From contig JAEXGH010000003.1 in the NCBI GenBank assembly GCA_023450935.1, positions 1 through 21,578 on the forward strand: a stretch of DNA of 21,578 nt, written 5' to 3'. Positions 13,995 through 21,449 of the stretch are shown one piece after another. This DNA comes from Verrucomicrobiota bacterium. GTDB lineage: Bacteria > Verrucomicrobiota > Verrucomicrobiia > Opitutales > Intestinicryptomonadaceae. Numbering within the stretch: the stretch's first letter is position 1; the number at the start of each line of letters is the position of its first letter. The position numbers and the translations under genes were made by a program. A model generated the notes under the pieces. The model was not told the DNA's origin and ran no database searches. It saw only the letters and a list, made by a program, of their open reading frames with translations.

Positions 13995-15084
13995 TGAACC
14001 TAAACAAAGCAACATCGCCGTCTTGGAAGACGTATTCCTTGCCCTCAAGCCTGTATTTGCCCGCCTCGCGCGCGTGAGCTACACTGCCCGCCCGAACGAG
14101 ATCATCGTAAGAAACGACCTCCGCTTTAATGAAACCTTTTTCGAAATCGGTATGGATTACACCGGCGCACTGCGGGGCTGTCATTCCGCGCTTGAACGTC
14201 CATGCGCGGACTTCGGGTTCGCCGGCGGTGAAGTAGCTTGCCAGCCCGAGCAGACCGTAAGTGTTGCGGATAAGCGCGGAAACTCCGCTGTCTTCAACGC
14301 CCAGCTCCTTCAAGTATTCCGCCGCCTCTTCGGGCGAGAGCGAGGAAAGCTCCTCCTCCAGCCGCGCGCAAATGACGCAAGTAGACGCGTTGTGCTCCTT
14401 CTTGGCGAAGTCTGCCACTTTTTTAACGTAATCGTTGCCCGAAGCGATGTCGTTTTCGGAAACGTTGCACGCGTAGATTACGGGCTTTGAAGTCAGCAAG
14501 AAGTAGGATTTGAGCCTGTCGGCGTCGTCGTCCGAGACTTCCAGCGTAGTGGCGGGCTTGTTCTTGTTGAGGTGCTCCAAAACGCGCTCGAGCAGCTCGA
14601 CATTTTTGATTGCCTCCTTGTCCATTCCCTTCGCCTTGCGGCGGTTATTTTCAAGCTGTTTTTCGCAGCTTTGGATATCGCTTAGGATAAGCTCCGTGGT
14701 GATTACGTCTATGTCGCGAATGGGATCCACGCTTCCCATATTGTGGAGAATGTCGTCGTCGTCGAAGCAGCGGACTACCTCTACAACCGCGTCAACCTCC
14801 CTGATGTTTGCGAGGAATTTGTTGCCCAAACCCTCGCCCTTGCTCGCACCCGCGACAAGACCCGCAATGTCTACGAACTCCACCGCGGCGGGCACTATTT
14901 TCTGCGTCTTTGCTATTTCCGCAAGAACCGCCAGACGGGCGTCGGGAACTTCCACAACCCCGACGTTCGGCTCAATCGTGCAAAACGGGTAGTTTGCCGC
15001 CTCCGCCTTGCGCGAGCGCGTGAGCGCGTTGAACAGTGTGCTCTTGCCTACGTTAGGCAAGCCTACAATACCTGCTTTCAACAT
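13987..15084 (-). CDS. ychF: Ribosome-binding ATPase YchF (OLA1 family)
   Basis: The 365-residue protein matches the usual YchF length. The P-loop GLPNVGKST is at residues 8-16 and the switch region DIAGLVAGASKGEGLGNKFL at 72-91. NVSE at 207-210 replaces the NKxD motif of true GTPases, which explains why YchF prefers ATP. The C-terminal TGS domain (about 280-365) contains the region GVIHTDFEKGFIKAEVVSYD and ends DGDVALFRFNV. YchF binds ribosomes and affects stress responses and translation. AGGA 6-10 nt before the ATG is a reasonable ribosome binding site. It lies 7 nt after purM and overlaps resB by 8 nt. Confidence 0.98.
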   Translation of the reverse strand: MLKAGIVGLPNVGKSTLFNALTRSRKAEAANYPFCTIEPNVGVVEVPDARLAVLAEIAKTQKIVPAAVEFVDIAGLVAGASKGEGLGNKFLANIREVDAVVEVVRCFDDDDILHNMGSVDPIRDIDVITTELILSDIQSCEKQLENNRRKAKGMDKEAIKNVELLERVLEHLNKNKPATTLEVSDDDADRLKSYFLLTSKPVIYACNVSENDIASGNDYVKKVADFAKKEHNASTCVICARLEEELSSLSPEEAAEYLKELGVEDSGVSALIRNTYGLLGLASYFTAGEPEVRAWTFKRGMTAPQCAGVIHTDFEKGFIKAEVVSYDDLVRAGSVAHAREAGKYRLEGKEYVFQDGDVALFRFNV

Positions 15085-15091
15085 AAAAATC

Positions 15092-16303
15092 CTAATTTCT
15101 GGGCCCGTATTCGATTGTTTTCGAATCGTGGACTATTGTGAGGTGGTTTTTGCCATCGGCGCGTTTCGACTTCTCCGTTCTGCCGATGACCGCCGCGTCA
15201 ATTCCGAAGCCCTTTGCCACCGCAACAACTTTGGCGGCGTCGGCGGGCTTACAGTAGACCTCCATTCGATGTCCCATATTGTAGACCTCGAACATTTCCC
15301 TGTCGGTAGTATTGCTCGCCTTTTGAATGGCCTTGAAAATCGGGGGGACGGGAAGCAGGTTGTCTTTTACGAAGCGGACACCCTTCCCGAAGCGCAGACA
15401 TTTTGTTTGCCCGCCGCCCGAGCAGTGCACGAGGCCCCTTATCAAATCGGGATATTTTTTTATTATCTTCATTATCACTGGCGCGTATGTGCGCGTGGGC
15501 GAAAGCAACGCCTGCCCGACCGTCATTTTTGAGCCTTCAAGTTTGTCGTCCAATTTGTATGGCCCGCAGTAGACGAACTTTTTGTCGGTGTTGGAATCGA
15601 ACGTTTCGGGATATTTCTTGCGGTAATACGACGACAGCATATCGTGGCGCGCGCTCGTCAAGCCGTTGGAGCCTATGCCGCTGTTTTCGAAATCCTCATA
15701 CACAGCCCTGCCCGCGGAGGAAAGCCCCACAATGGAAAGCCCAGCCCTGATTCCCGCACCCGAGATTACGTTTTTGCGCTCCATGACCGCAACCGCGCAG
15801 CTGTCTACCACAACCGCTCCGGTGAGATCGCCCACATCGGCGGTTTCGCCTCCGCCCGAGTAGATGCCCACGCCCAACTTACGAAGCTTTGCAAGGAAGT
15901 CTTCAGCGCCCAAAATCAACTGGGCAAGAGCCGCGCCCGTAAAATTCTTGGCGTTTCTGTTGACGGTATTTGAAATAAGTATGCGTTCAGCCGCGCCTAT
16001 GCAGAGCAGGTCGTCGATATTCATGACGATTGAGTCCTGCGAAATTCCCCTGAAAACGGAGGCGTCGCCCGTTTCCCTGAAGTGGAGATAGGCGATTATC
16101 GACTTTGTGCCGCTTCCGTCGGAGTGGATTACATTGCATTTGTTTTTGTCGCCCGTGAGAAAATCCTTCGTTATTTTACAAAACGCGCCCTTGAACACGC
16201 CCTGATCGAGTTTGTCAACCGCCGCGTGGACTTCCTCTTTTCCCGCCGAAACGCCGCGCGCGGCATATCGACCCGTTTCGATTTTTTTAGCCATTTTAGC
16301 CAT
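15092..16303 (-). CDS. purM: Phosphoribosylformylglycinamidine cyclo-ligase (AIR synthetase), long form
   Basis: The 403-residue product catalyses the ATP-dependent ring closure of FGAM to AIR in purine synthesis. It belongs to the AIRS/PurM fold with DGSGTK at 62-67 in the N-terminal glycine-rich region, GISQDSIVMNIDDLLCIGA at 86-104 and GGGETADVGD at 150-159. GLTSARHDMLS and LLSPTRTYAPVI follow in the C-terminal half, and HCSGGGQTK near residue 290. At about 400 residues it is longer than the ~345-residue E. coli enzyme and resembles the form in Bacteroidota. The ATG at 16303 is 18 nt after thrH; a second ATG at 16294 is also possible. It is separated from the other pur genes here. Confidence 0.95.
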   Translation of the reverse strand: MAKMAKKIETGRYAARGVSAGKEEVHAAVDKLDQGVFKGAFCKITKDFLTGDKNKCNVIHSDGSGTKSIIAYLHFRETGDASVFRGISQDSIVMNIDDLLCIGAAERILISNTVNRNAKNFTGAALAQLILGAEDFLAKLRKLGVGIYSGGGETADVGDLTGAVVVDSCAVAVMERKNVISGAGIRAGLSIVGLSSAGRAVYEDFENSGIGSNGLTSARHDMLSSYYRKKYPETFDSNTDKKFVYCGPYKLDDKLEGSKMTVGQALLSPTRTYAPVIMKIIKKYPDLIRGLVHCSGGGQTKCLRFGKGVRFVKDNLLPVPPIFKAIQKASNTTDREMFEVYNMGHRMEVYCKPADAAKVVAVAKGFGIDAAVIGRTEKSKRADGKNHLTIVHDSKTIEYGPRN

Positions 16304-16321
16304 ATTTTTATCCGTTAAATT

Positions 16322-16927
16322 TCAATCCGCCATAAAACGCTCGAATGCGTCCTTTAATTGTCCGTAATTTTGCGCGACCTCCAAGTCGGGATTTTCCGCG
16401 GCGAATTTTTGCGTGGGACGGAACATTACCGCCCTGTTTGCCGCTCGCAACATGGAAAGGTCGTTATAGGAATCGCCCGCGGAGATTACTTTGAAATTGA
16501 GTGCCTTGAACGCCTCAACCGTTTTTTTCTTCTGGTCGGCTATGCGGAGATTGTAGCCCGAAACAAAGCCGTTTGAATCGACCCGAAGATCGTGGCAGAA
16601 GAGTGTAGGGTTGCCGAGCTTTGCCATAAGCGGGCGGGCGAATTCCTCGAACGTGTCGGAAAGAATCACCGCGCGGGTCTTCGACATAAGCCACTGCATG
16701 AACTCGCGCGCGCCTTCAAGCGGCTCGAGTGTCGCTATCACGTTCTGAATGTCGGCAAGTTTTATCCCGCGTTCGGAGAGAATGTCGAGCCGATAGCGCA
16801 TAAGCTTGTCGTAGTCGGGTTCGTCGCGCGTAGTCCTGCGTAGCTCGGGAATGCCCGACGCCTCCGCGAAGGCTATCCAGATTTCGGGTATCAGAACCCC
16901 TTCCAGGTCAAGTGTTACGATATTCAT
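16322..16927 (-). CDS. thrH: ThrH-type phosphoserine phosphatase / homoserine phosphotransferase (HAD family)
   Basis: The 201-residue protein is a HAD-superfamily phosphatase closely matching Pseudomonas ThrH in length and motifs. Motif I is LDLEGVLIPEIWIAFAE with Asp7, motif II is VILSDTF with Ser90, and motif IV is AGDSYND at 150-156. ThrH hydrolyses phosphoserine and can transfer the phosphate to homoserine, so it can serve serine synthesis in place of SerB. The ATG at 16925-16927 was chosen because family members start just before (I/V)xLDLEG; the longer open frame upstream reads into tolB. It is 8 nt after the tolB stop and 18 nt before purM, probably in one operon. Confidence 0.93.
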   Translation of the reverse strand: MNIVTLDLEGVLIPEIWIAFAEASGIPELRRTTRDEPDYDKLMRYRLDILSERGIKLADIQNVIATLEPLEGAREFMQWLMSKTRAVILSDTFEEFARPLMAKLGNPTLFCHDLRVDSNGFVSGYNLRIADQKKKTVEAFKALNFKVISAGDSYNDLSMLRAANRAVMFRPTQKFAAENPDLEVAQNYGQLKDAFERFMAD

Positions 16928-16935
16928 TGTCCGGA

Positions 16936-18132
16936 TTATTTTGCATATACGAAGTCGGGATCGGAAAGCGACCCCAGCGACGCCGAATGAAGCGGCGTCT
17001 GCCTTCCCGTTTCGGTGTCGATTACATACAGGCGGCGCGTTTTGCCGAACGATTTTTGACAGACTATGTGGCGGCCGTCGCTGAGCCATTTCGCGCCCGA
17101 TGTGCTCGCCCCGCGGCTGACAACTTTCGCCTGACGCGTGAGCATATTGTAGGTTGCAACCTGAAAACCCGCGCCCTGCGCTATTGTAAAGACAATCAGT
17201 TCGGGGTTTGTCCAATTCCAGTCTGGCTCCGAGCAGTATTTGCTAAGGCGCGCGTTTACAACCTGCATTCTGCCGCCGTTTGCGGGCATTGTATAGATTT
17301 GCGGATACCCGCGCATATCGCTTGCAAAAACGAGTTTCGTGCCGTCGGGCGAAAAGCTCGCCGAGCTTTCCGTGGCGGAAGTGCGCGTTACGCGCCTAAG
17401 CCCCTTGCCCTGCGAGTTGCCCACCCAGACCTCGGCGTTGCCCGACGTTGTCAAAACCATCGCCATTCGCGAACCGTCGGGCGAGAACGCGCCGCCGCAG
17501 TTGCTGCCTTTGTAGGCGGCTATGGTCTTGCGGGTGTTTGTGTTCAGGTCAATAAGGAACAAGTCCATAAGCCCCGCCCTGTAATAGCCCGTATAGGCGA
17601 TTTTCGAACCGTCCGGCGAAAAGTGAGGCCAGAGCGAGTCGGACTTGTCTTTGGTGATGACCTTTATGTGTTTGAAAACCATATCCGAAACCGCTATTTC
17701 CGACGTTTTTCCGGCGACGCGCGAATACGAAAACGCAAGCTTGCCCGCAAAAAATCCGCGCTTGCGCAGAGTTTTTTCCACGGCGAAATCGCACGCTTTC
17801 ATAAGGGCGTTTACTTGGTTTGCCCCGCCCACGACGCGTTCGAGCGAACCCGCGCCCTTTATCGAAACACGCACGGCGTTGTTGCCTGCGGGCGAAAAAT
17901 TGAAGACGAACTGCGCCTTTGATTCGGGGACTAAAATGTAGCTTCCGTGAAGCGAGAACGCGCGCGTTGCAAGCATTTTCAGCGCGGCGTCCGCCGACGT
18001 AACCGCGACGCGGTAAACGGGAACATTTGAGTGTTCGGCGTCGCCTTCTACGGTTATGTTAATGTCTTGGGCCGACACAAAAAGTGCGCCCGAAATAAAA
18101 AGCAAAAAAGCGGAAAATATTCTACTACTCAT
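16936..18132 (-). CDS. tolB: TolB-like periplasmic beta-propeller protein
   Basis: From the ATG at 18132 the product has 398 residues, starting with a signal peptide (SSRIFSAFLLFISGALFVSA, probable cleavage near SA/QD). An N-terminal TolB-like domain of about 110 residues is followed by a beta-propeller with several PD40-type repeats: LWPHFSPDGSKIAYTG, GGAFSPDGSRMAMVL, SASFSPDGTKLVFASD and GAKWLSDGRHIV. TolB is the periplasmic component of the Tol-Pal system that tethers outer membrane and peptidoglycan, so a double-membrane cell is implied. No tolQRA or pal gene is nearby, so a TolB-like protein of other function is possible. A TTG at 18144 would add four residues, but the ATG is preferred. 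First gene of the group leading to ccsA. Confidence 0.88.
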   Translation of the reverse strand: MSSRIFSAFLLFISGALFVSAQDINITVEGDAEHSNVPVYRVAVTSADAALKMLATRAFSLHGSYILVPESKAQFVFNFSPAGNNAVRVSIKGAGSLERVVGGANQVNALMKACDFAVEKTLRKRGFFAGKLAFSYSRVAGKTSEIAVSDMVFKHIKVITKDKSDSLWPHFSPDGSKIAYTGYYRAGLMDLFLIDLNTNTRKTIAAYKGSNCGGAFSPDGSRMAMVLTTSGNAEVWVGNSQGKGLRRVTRTSATESSASFSPDGTKLVFASDMRGYPQIYTMPANGGRMQVVNARLSKYCSEPDWNWTNPELIVFTIAQGAGFQVATYNMLTRQAKVVSRGASTSGAKWLSDGRHIVCQKSFGKTRRLYVIDTETGRQTPLHSASLGSLSDPDFVYAK

Positions 18133-18159
18133 ACTCGCCGCCAATCATTTCACATCGCG

Positions 18160-18186
18160 CCTATATTTCAACCATTTTTTTGACAA
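18160..18186 (-). promoter_or_regulatory. Possible promoter of the tolB-thrH-purM group
   Basis: On the minus strand TTGTCA (18181-18186) and TATAGG (18160-18165) are separated by 15 bp, a spacing shorter than ideal. Transcription would start near 18153, about 20 nt ahead of the tolB ATG. The site lies in the only sizeable gap of this strand between 11458 and 18326. Confidence 0.3.
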
Positions 18187-18244
18187 AACGCGCAAACGTC
18201 CGCAAAAATCCGGCGCGGCGAGGCGGAGAAAACCGGAGCGGAAA

Positions 18245-18260
18245 CCCGCGCCCGCGCGGG
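18245..18260 (-). terminator. Possible terminator hairpin after ugd
   Basis: CCCGCG at 18245-18250 and CGCGGG at 18255-18260 form a 6-bp GC-only stem with a 4-nt loop, in the gap downstream of ugd. On the minus strand it is followed by only three T residues. It may be a weak terminator. The rest of the 182-bp gap between ugd and tolB is GC-rich upstream and AT-rich near tolB, with no gene. Confidence 0.3.
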
Positions 18261-18326
18261 ATACGCGAAAAAAGGCGAGCAAGTCCCGCCGCGACTACGC
18301 GAACCCCGCAGGAGTTGCGCCCGCCC

Positions 18327-19637
18327 CTATCCTATGCGCATATATTTTATACCGCAAAGCTCCGACGGCGAAAACGTATTTCTGCCGTCAATGAGAACGG
18401 GATTTTCCGCCATAGACGCCTTGATTTTCTTCCAATTCGGAATTCTGAATTCCTTCCATTCGGTAACGTGGAAGATTACCTGCGCGCCTTTGGAGCAGTC
18501 GTAAATATCTTTTGCGTAGCGTATCGGGCTTTGGGGGCGGCGATGGCGGCACTCGTTCATGGCAACGGGGTCGTAGGCGGAAACCGCGCAGCCCGCCGCG
18601 AGGAGTTCGTCGATAAGCACAAGCGAAGTGGCCTCGCGCATATCGTCGGTGCCGGGTTTAAAGGAAAGCCCCCAGACAGCCACTTTTCGCCCCTTCACGT
18701 CGCCGCCGAAAAAATCGCCGAATTTTTTAAACAAAACGTGTTTTTGCGAATCGTTTACGCGCTCTACGGCGTTGAGAACGTCGAGTTCGCAGCCAGAGTC
18801 GGCTGCCGCTTTTATGAGGGCTTTTACGTCTTTGGGAAAGCACGAACCGCCGTAGCCGCAACCCGCGCGGAGAAAACGCGGGCCTATGCGGGAGTCGCTA
18901 CCGATTCCCTCGCGCACCATTTCGATATCCGCACCGAGTTTTTCGCACAAATTGGCGATGTCGTTCATAAACGAAATTCTGGTTGCCAGCATTGCGTTTG
19001 CCGCATATTTGGCCATTTCTGCGGAGGGTATGTCCATGAATATGGCGCGGAAATTATTGAGCAAAATCGGGCGGTAAAGCGATGTCATCAGCTTTTTGGA
19101 ACGTTCGTTATCGACGCCTATTATAATGCGGTCGGGCTTTGAAAAGTCCTCTATGGCAGAGCCTTCCTTGAGAAATTCGGGATTCGAAGCCACGTCGAAT
19201 TCAATCGAAACACCGCGCTTTTGCAGCTCGGCATTTATTGTTGCACGGATTTTTTCGCTCGTGCCCACGGGAACCGTGCTCTTGGTAACCACAAGCACAT
19301 ACTTGTTCATATTTGCGCCGACCGTGCGCGCAACGTCCAAAACGTAGGAGAGGTCGGCGCTGCCGTCTTCGTCGGGCGGAGTGCCCACGGCAGAAAAAAC
19401 TATGTCTACGTCGTCCAAAACCGAGCTGAGGTCGGTGGTAAAATGGAGGCGGTCGTTGTTTATGTTGCGCTGGACAAGGGTATCGAGATTCGGCTCGTAA
19501 ATCGGGATATCTCCGCGCTGCAGGCGTTTTATCTTTTCCGCGTCAATATCAATGCAGTAGACGTTTACGCCGATTTCGGCAAAACACGCGCCGGTAACCA
19601 ATCCGACGTATCCTGTTCCAACTATTGCGATGTTCAT
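18327..19637 (-). CDS. ugd: UDP-glucose 6-dehydrogenase
   Basis: The 436-residue protein is the NAD-dependent enzyme that oxidises UDP-glucose to UDP-glucuronate for capsule, lipopolysaccharide or exopolysaccharide synthesis. The Rossmann motif GTGYVG is at residues 7-12. TKSTVPVGTS (118-127) and NPEFLKEGSAIEDF (152-165) line the active site. The catalytic cysteine is Cys266 in GCGYGGSCFPKD, and the C-terminal NAD/UDP-sugar domain has WGLSFKPGTDDMREA. The length is normal. It is transcribed away from the aminotransferase gene at 19797. A TTGACA (minus strand, 19694-19699) could be its -35 element, but no good -10 follows at the right distance. Confidence 0.97.
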   Translation of the reverse strand: MNIAIVGTGYVGLVTGACFAEIGVNVYCIDIDAEKIKRLQRGDIPIYEPNLDTLVQRNINNDRLHFTTDLSSVLDDVDIVFSAVGTPPDEDGSADLSYVLDVARTVGANMNKYVLVVTKSTVPVGTSEKIRATINAELQKRGVSIEFDVASNPEFLKEGSAIEDFSKPDRIIIGVDNERSKKLMTSLYRPILLNNFRAIFMDIPSAEMAKYAANAMLATRISFMNDIANLCEKLGADIEMVREGIGSDSRIGPRFLRAGCGYGGSCFPKDVKALIKAAADSGCELDVLNAVERVNDSQKHVLFKKFGDFFGGDVKGRKVAVWGLSFKPGTDDMREATSLVLIDELLAAGCAVSAYDPVAMNECRHRRPQSPIRYAKDIYDCSKGAQVIFHVTEWKEFRIPNWKKIKASMAENPVLIDGRNTFSPSELCGIKYMRIG

Positions 19638-19742
19638 TTCCGAAAGGTCTGAATGTTTTTATCGCGATCCAGTTAGCCCACGACGCCCTCCACTGTCAAC
19701 AAAAAAACGAATCTCAGCGCGACGCCTCCCCGCGCGTTAGAC

Positions 19743-19771
19743 TTGACTTTTCACCGAAACACGGCGAGAAT
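19743..19771 (+). promoter_or_regulatory. Probable promoter of the aminotransferase gene
   Basis: TTGACT (19743-19748) and GAGAAT (19766-19771) are separated by 17 bp. The -35 is strong and the -10 moderate (four of six consensus bases). The predicted start near 19778 leaves a short 5' leader of about 20 nt before the ATG at 19797. The 159-bp gap from 19638 to 19796 contains only this and the ugd start region. Confidence 0.5.
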
Positions 19772-19796
19772 ACCGCGCAATAATTGAAGCATAATT

Positions 19797-20972
19797 ATGG
19801 AAAATTTTACAAAATGGCCTTTTTTTGACGATGGCGACATCGACACCGTTTCCGAAGTTCTCCGCTCGGGCAAGATAAACCGTTGGACGGGGAACAAGAA
19901 CGCAGAGTTCGAAAAAACAATCTGCGAGACATTGGGCTGCAAACACGCCATAGCCCTCGCGAACGGTTCGCTTGCTCTGGAATTGGCTCTGGTGGCGGCG
20001 GGAATCAAGGCGGGCGACGAGGTTATCACGACCTGCCGCACGTTTATGGCGTCGGCAAGCTCGGTAGTAATGCGCGGGGCAAAGCCCGTGGTTGTGGACG
20101 TGGATTTAAACTCGCAAGACATTTCGCCCGAAGCAATTGAACGCGCAATCACGCCGAGAACCAAGGCGGTAATAGCAGTCCACCACGCCGGCTTCCCCTG
20201 CGACATGGACGCAATTTTGGACATTGCAAAACGCCACAATCTCTTCGTAATTGAAGACTGCGCGCAGGCGCACGGCGCGGTTTACAAGGGGCGTCCCGTC
20301 GGCACAATCGGCGACGTCGGCGCGTGGAGCTACTGTCAGGACAAAATCATAACAACGGGCGGCGAAGGCGGCGCGGTAACCACAAACAACTCCGAACTGT
20401 GGCTTAAAATGTGGGAATACAAAGACCACGGCAAAAGCTACGACGCCGTTTTCAACAGAAAGCACCCAGACGGCTTCCGCTGGCTAATTGAAAGTTTCGG
20501 AACGAACTGGCGTATGACCGAAATGCAGGCGGCTCTCGGTATCCGCTGGTATAAAAAGCTCCCCGAATGGACGGCAATCCGCAACAAAAACGCCGCTATT
20601 TATTCCGAAACTTTGGCGAAATTCCCGTGCATAAGGCTGACGGAAGTTCCCGACGGAATCGTCCACGCCTTCTACAAATACTACTGTTTCGTCAAGCCCG
20701 AAACACTCGAAAGCGGCTGGGACAGGGACAGAATCGCCAGCGAGATTTCCGCGCGCGGTGTGCCATGTTTTTCTGGCACTTGCTGGAATATCTCCGAGGA
20801 AAAATGCTTCAAGGACGCCGGCTGGCACAAATCGGCGGAAGACCTCCCCAACGCCTACGCACTCAAGGACACTTCGCTTATGCTGCTTGTGCACCCGACA
20901 ATCACCGAGACCGACATGCGCCAAGCATGTGCCGTAATCGCCGAGGTGCTCACCCTCGCCACAAAAACGTAA
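19797..20972 (+). CDS. DegT/DnrJ/EryC1/StrS-family PLP-dependent aminotransferase
   Basis: The 391-residue protein belongs to the fold type I sugar aminotransferase family that aminates keto sugars bound to nucleotides. The PLP-site features are clear: ANGSLALELAL (55-65), the aspartate of VIEDCAQAHGA (Asp154) contacting the pyridine ring, and the Schiff-base lysine Lys183 in SYCQDKIITTGGEGG. NWRMTEMQAALG later in the sequence is the usual family segment. The substrate cannot be assigned; the SYCQDKIxTTGGEGG variant and a neighbouring ugd point to surface-glycan nucleotide sugars. It stands alone on the plus strand, divergent from ugd, and a strong inverted repeat follows 4 nt after its stop. 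The ribosome binding site is weak. Confidence 0.93.
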   Translation: MENFTKWPFFDDGDIDTVSEVLRSGKINRWTGNKNAEFEKTICETLGCKHAIALANGSLALELALVAAGIKAGDEVITTCRTFMASASSVVMRGAKPVVVDVDLNSQDISPEAIERAITPRTKAVIAVHHAGFPCDMDAILDIAKRHNLFVIEDCAQAHGAVYKGRPVGTIGDVGAWSYCQDKIITTGGEGGAVTTNNSELWLKMWEYKDHGKSYDAVFNRKHPDGFRWLIESFGTNWRMTEMQAALGIRWYKKLPEWTAIRNKNAAIYSETLAKFPCIRLTEVPDGIVHAFYKYYCFVKPETLESGWDRDRIASEISARGVPCFSGTCWNISEEKCFKDAGWHKSAEDLPNAYALKDTSLMLLVHPTITETDMRQACAVIAEVLTLATKT

Positions 20973-20976
20973 GGGC

Positions 20977-21049
20977 GCGTTTGCTTATGAAAATGAAAAT
21001 TTTTTATTAAGAGAAAAAAGGAAATAAAAAAATTTTCATAAGCAAACGC
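20977..21049 (+). terminator. Perfect 18-bp inverted repeat after the aminotransferase gene, probable terminator
   Basis: The arms 20977-20994 and 21032-21049 are perfectly complementary over 18 bp (GCGTTTGCTTATGAAAAT and its complement) with a 37-nt A/T-rich loop. The structure begins 4 nt after the stop codon, and a T-run (21059-21064) follows 9 nt after it. Placement suggests transcription termination or mRNA 3'-end protection. The long AT-rich stem also resembles the ends of small repeat elements. Confidence 0.55.
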
Positions 21050-21058
21050 TCTCGGGCA

Positions 21059-21126
21059 TTTTTTACGTTTCCGGAAGAGGCGGAAATCGGCTTTGCTGAT
21101 ATGCCTTTACTCTCTGATTAAAGTTT
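21059..21126 (+). repeat. Copy A of a 68-bp hairpin repeat
   Basis: This is the most diverged of three related copies. It begins TTTTTTACGTTTCC, continues with a purine-rich GGAAGAGGCGG segment, a hairpin with arms ATCGGC (21086-21091) and GCTGAT (21095-21100) around TTT, an outer GGC/GCC pair, and ends ATTAAAGTTT. No gene is present here; the one open frame crossing this region has no recognisable features. Confidence 0.65.
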
Positions 21127-21145
21127 CAGGATACGAATTGACGCT

Positions 21146-21195
21146 TGGGCTACGCCCCATCTCGCTCCTTGGGGTCTTTTTTGCTACGCAAAAAA
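21146..21195 (+). repeat. Cluster of small hairpins between repeat copies A and B
   Basis: GGGC-TAC-GCCC at 21147-21157, a 5-bp CCCCA/TGGGG stem (about 21155-21174) and the perfect 8-bp stem TTTTTTGC-TAC-GCAAAAAA at 21177-21195 follow one another. The first and last share a trinucleotide loop closed by GC on both sides, the same tip as the hairpins of the 68-bp repeats. Confidence 0.55.
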
Positions 21196-21224
21196 TCTCA
21201 AACGCGCCTCGCTTGTTTTCTGCC

Positions 21225-21292
21225 TTTTTTATATTTTCTAAAGCGGCGCGGATTGGCACAGCCAATTCCGCTTTGATTATCCATTAAAGTTT
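21225..21292 (+). repeat. Copy B of the 68-bp hairpin repeat
   Basis: It begins TTTTTTATATTTTC, then TAAAGCGGCG, a central hairpin ATTGGC (21252-21257)-ACA-GCCAAT (21261-21266), then CTTTGATTATCCATTAAAG and TTT. The flanks match copy C closely while the hairpin arms differ in a compensating way. Confidence 0.75.
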
Positions 21293-21310
21293 GTGCTTAG
21301 AATAATTAGC

Positions 21311-21327
21311 CATTGGCGAAGCCAATG
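21311..21327 (+). repeat. 7-bp hairpin with GAA loop
   Basis: CATTGGC at 21311-21317 and GCCAATG at 21321-21327 pair perfectly around the loop GAA. The arms resemble those of copy B, 50 bp to the left, but without its conserved flanks. Confidence 0.6.
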
Positions 21328-21348
21328 TGCATACAAACAGAAAAGGCG

Positions 21349-21418
21349 TTTTTTACGTTTCCTAAAGTGGCGGCGATTGAGCTTTGCTCAATACGCCTTT
21401 GATTATCCATTAAAGTCA
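21349..21418 (+). repeat. Copy C of the 68-bp hairpin repeat
   Basis: It begins TTTTTTACGTTTCC, then TAAAGTGGCG, a central hairpin ATTGAGC (21376-21382)-TTT-GCTCAAT (21386-21392) inside an outer GGCG/CGCC stem (21369-21372 with 21394-21397), then CTTTGATTATCCATTAAAG and TCA. The 19-base segment after the hairpin is identical to copy B. Confidence 0.75.
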
Positions 21419-21449
21419 ATAAACTTTAAGAACGCGTTTTCACTATTTT

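Noticed and set aside
13994..14048. Longer resB reading frame starting inside ychF
   Set aside because: The extra residues are coded within ychF and lack family resemblance. The ATG at 13994 is preferred.
16928..17215. Upstream extension of the thrH reading frame
   Set aside because: It would overlap tolB by almost 300 bp, and ThrH proteins begin at the MNIVTLDLEG segment.
19638..19796. Riboswitch or operator between ugd and the aminotransferase gene
   Set aside because: Only promoter-like hexamers were seen, with no larger conserved structure that I recognise.
21093..21287. A 64-codon plus-strand open frame in the repeat-rich region
   Set aside because: It runs through hairpins and parts of two repeat copies, with no ribosome binding site or recognisable domain. 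Probably fortuitous.
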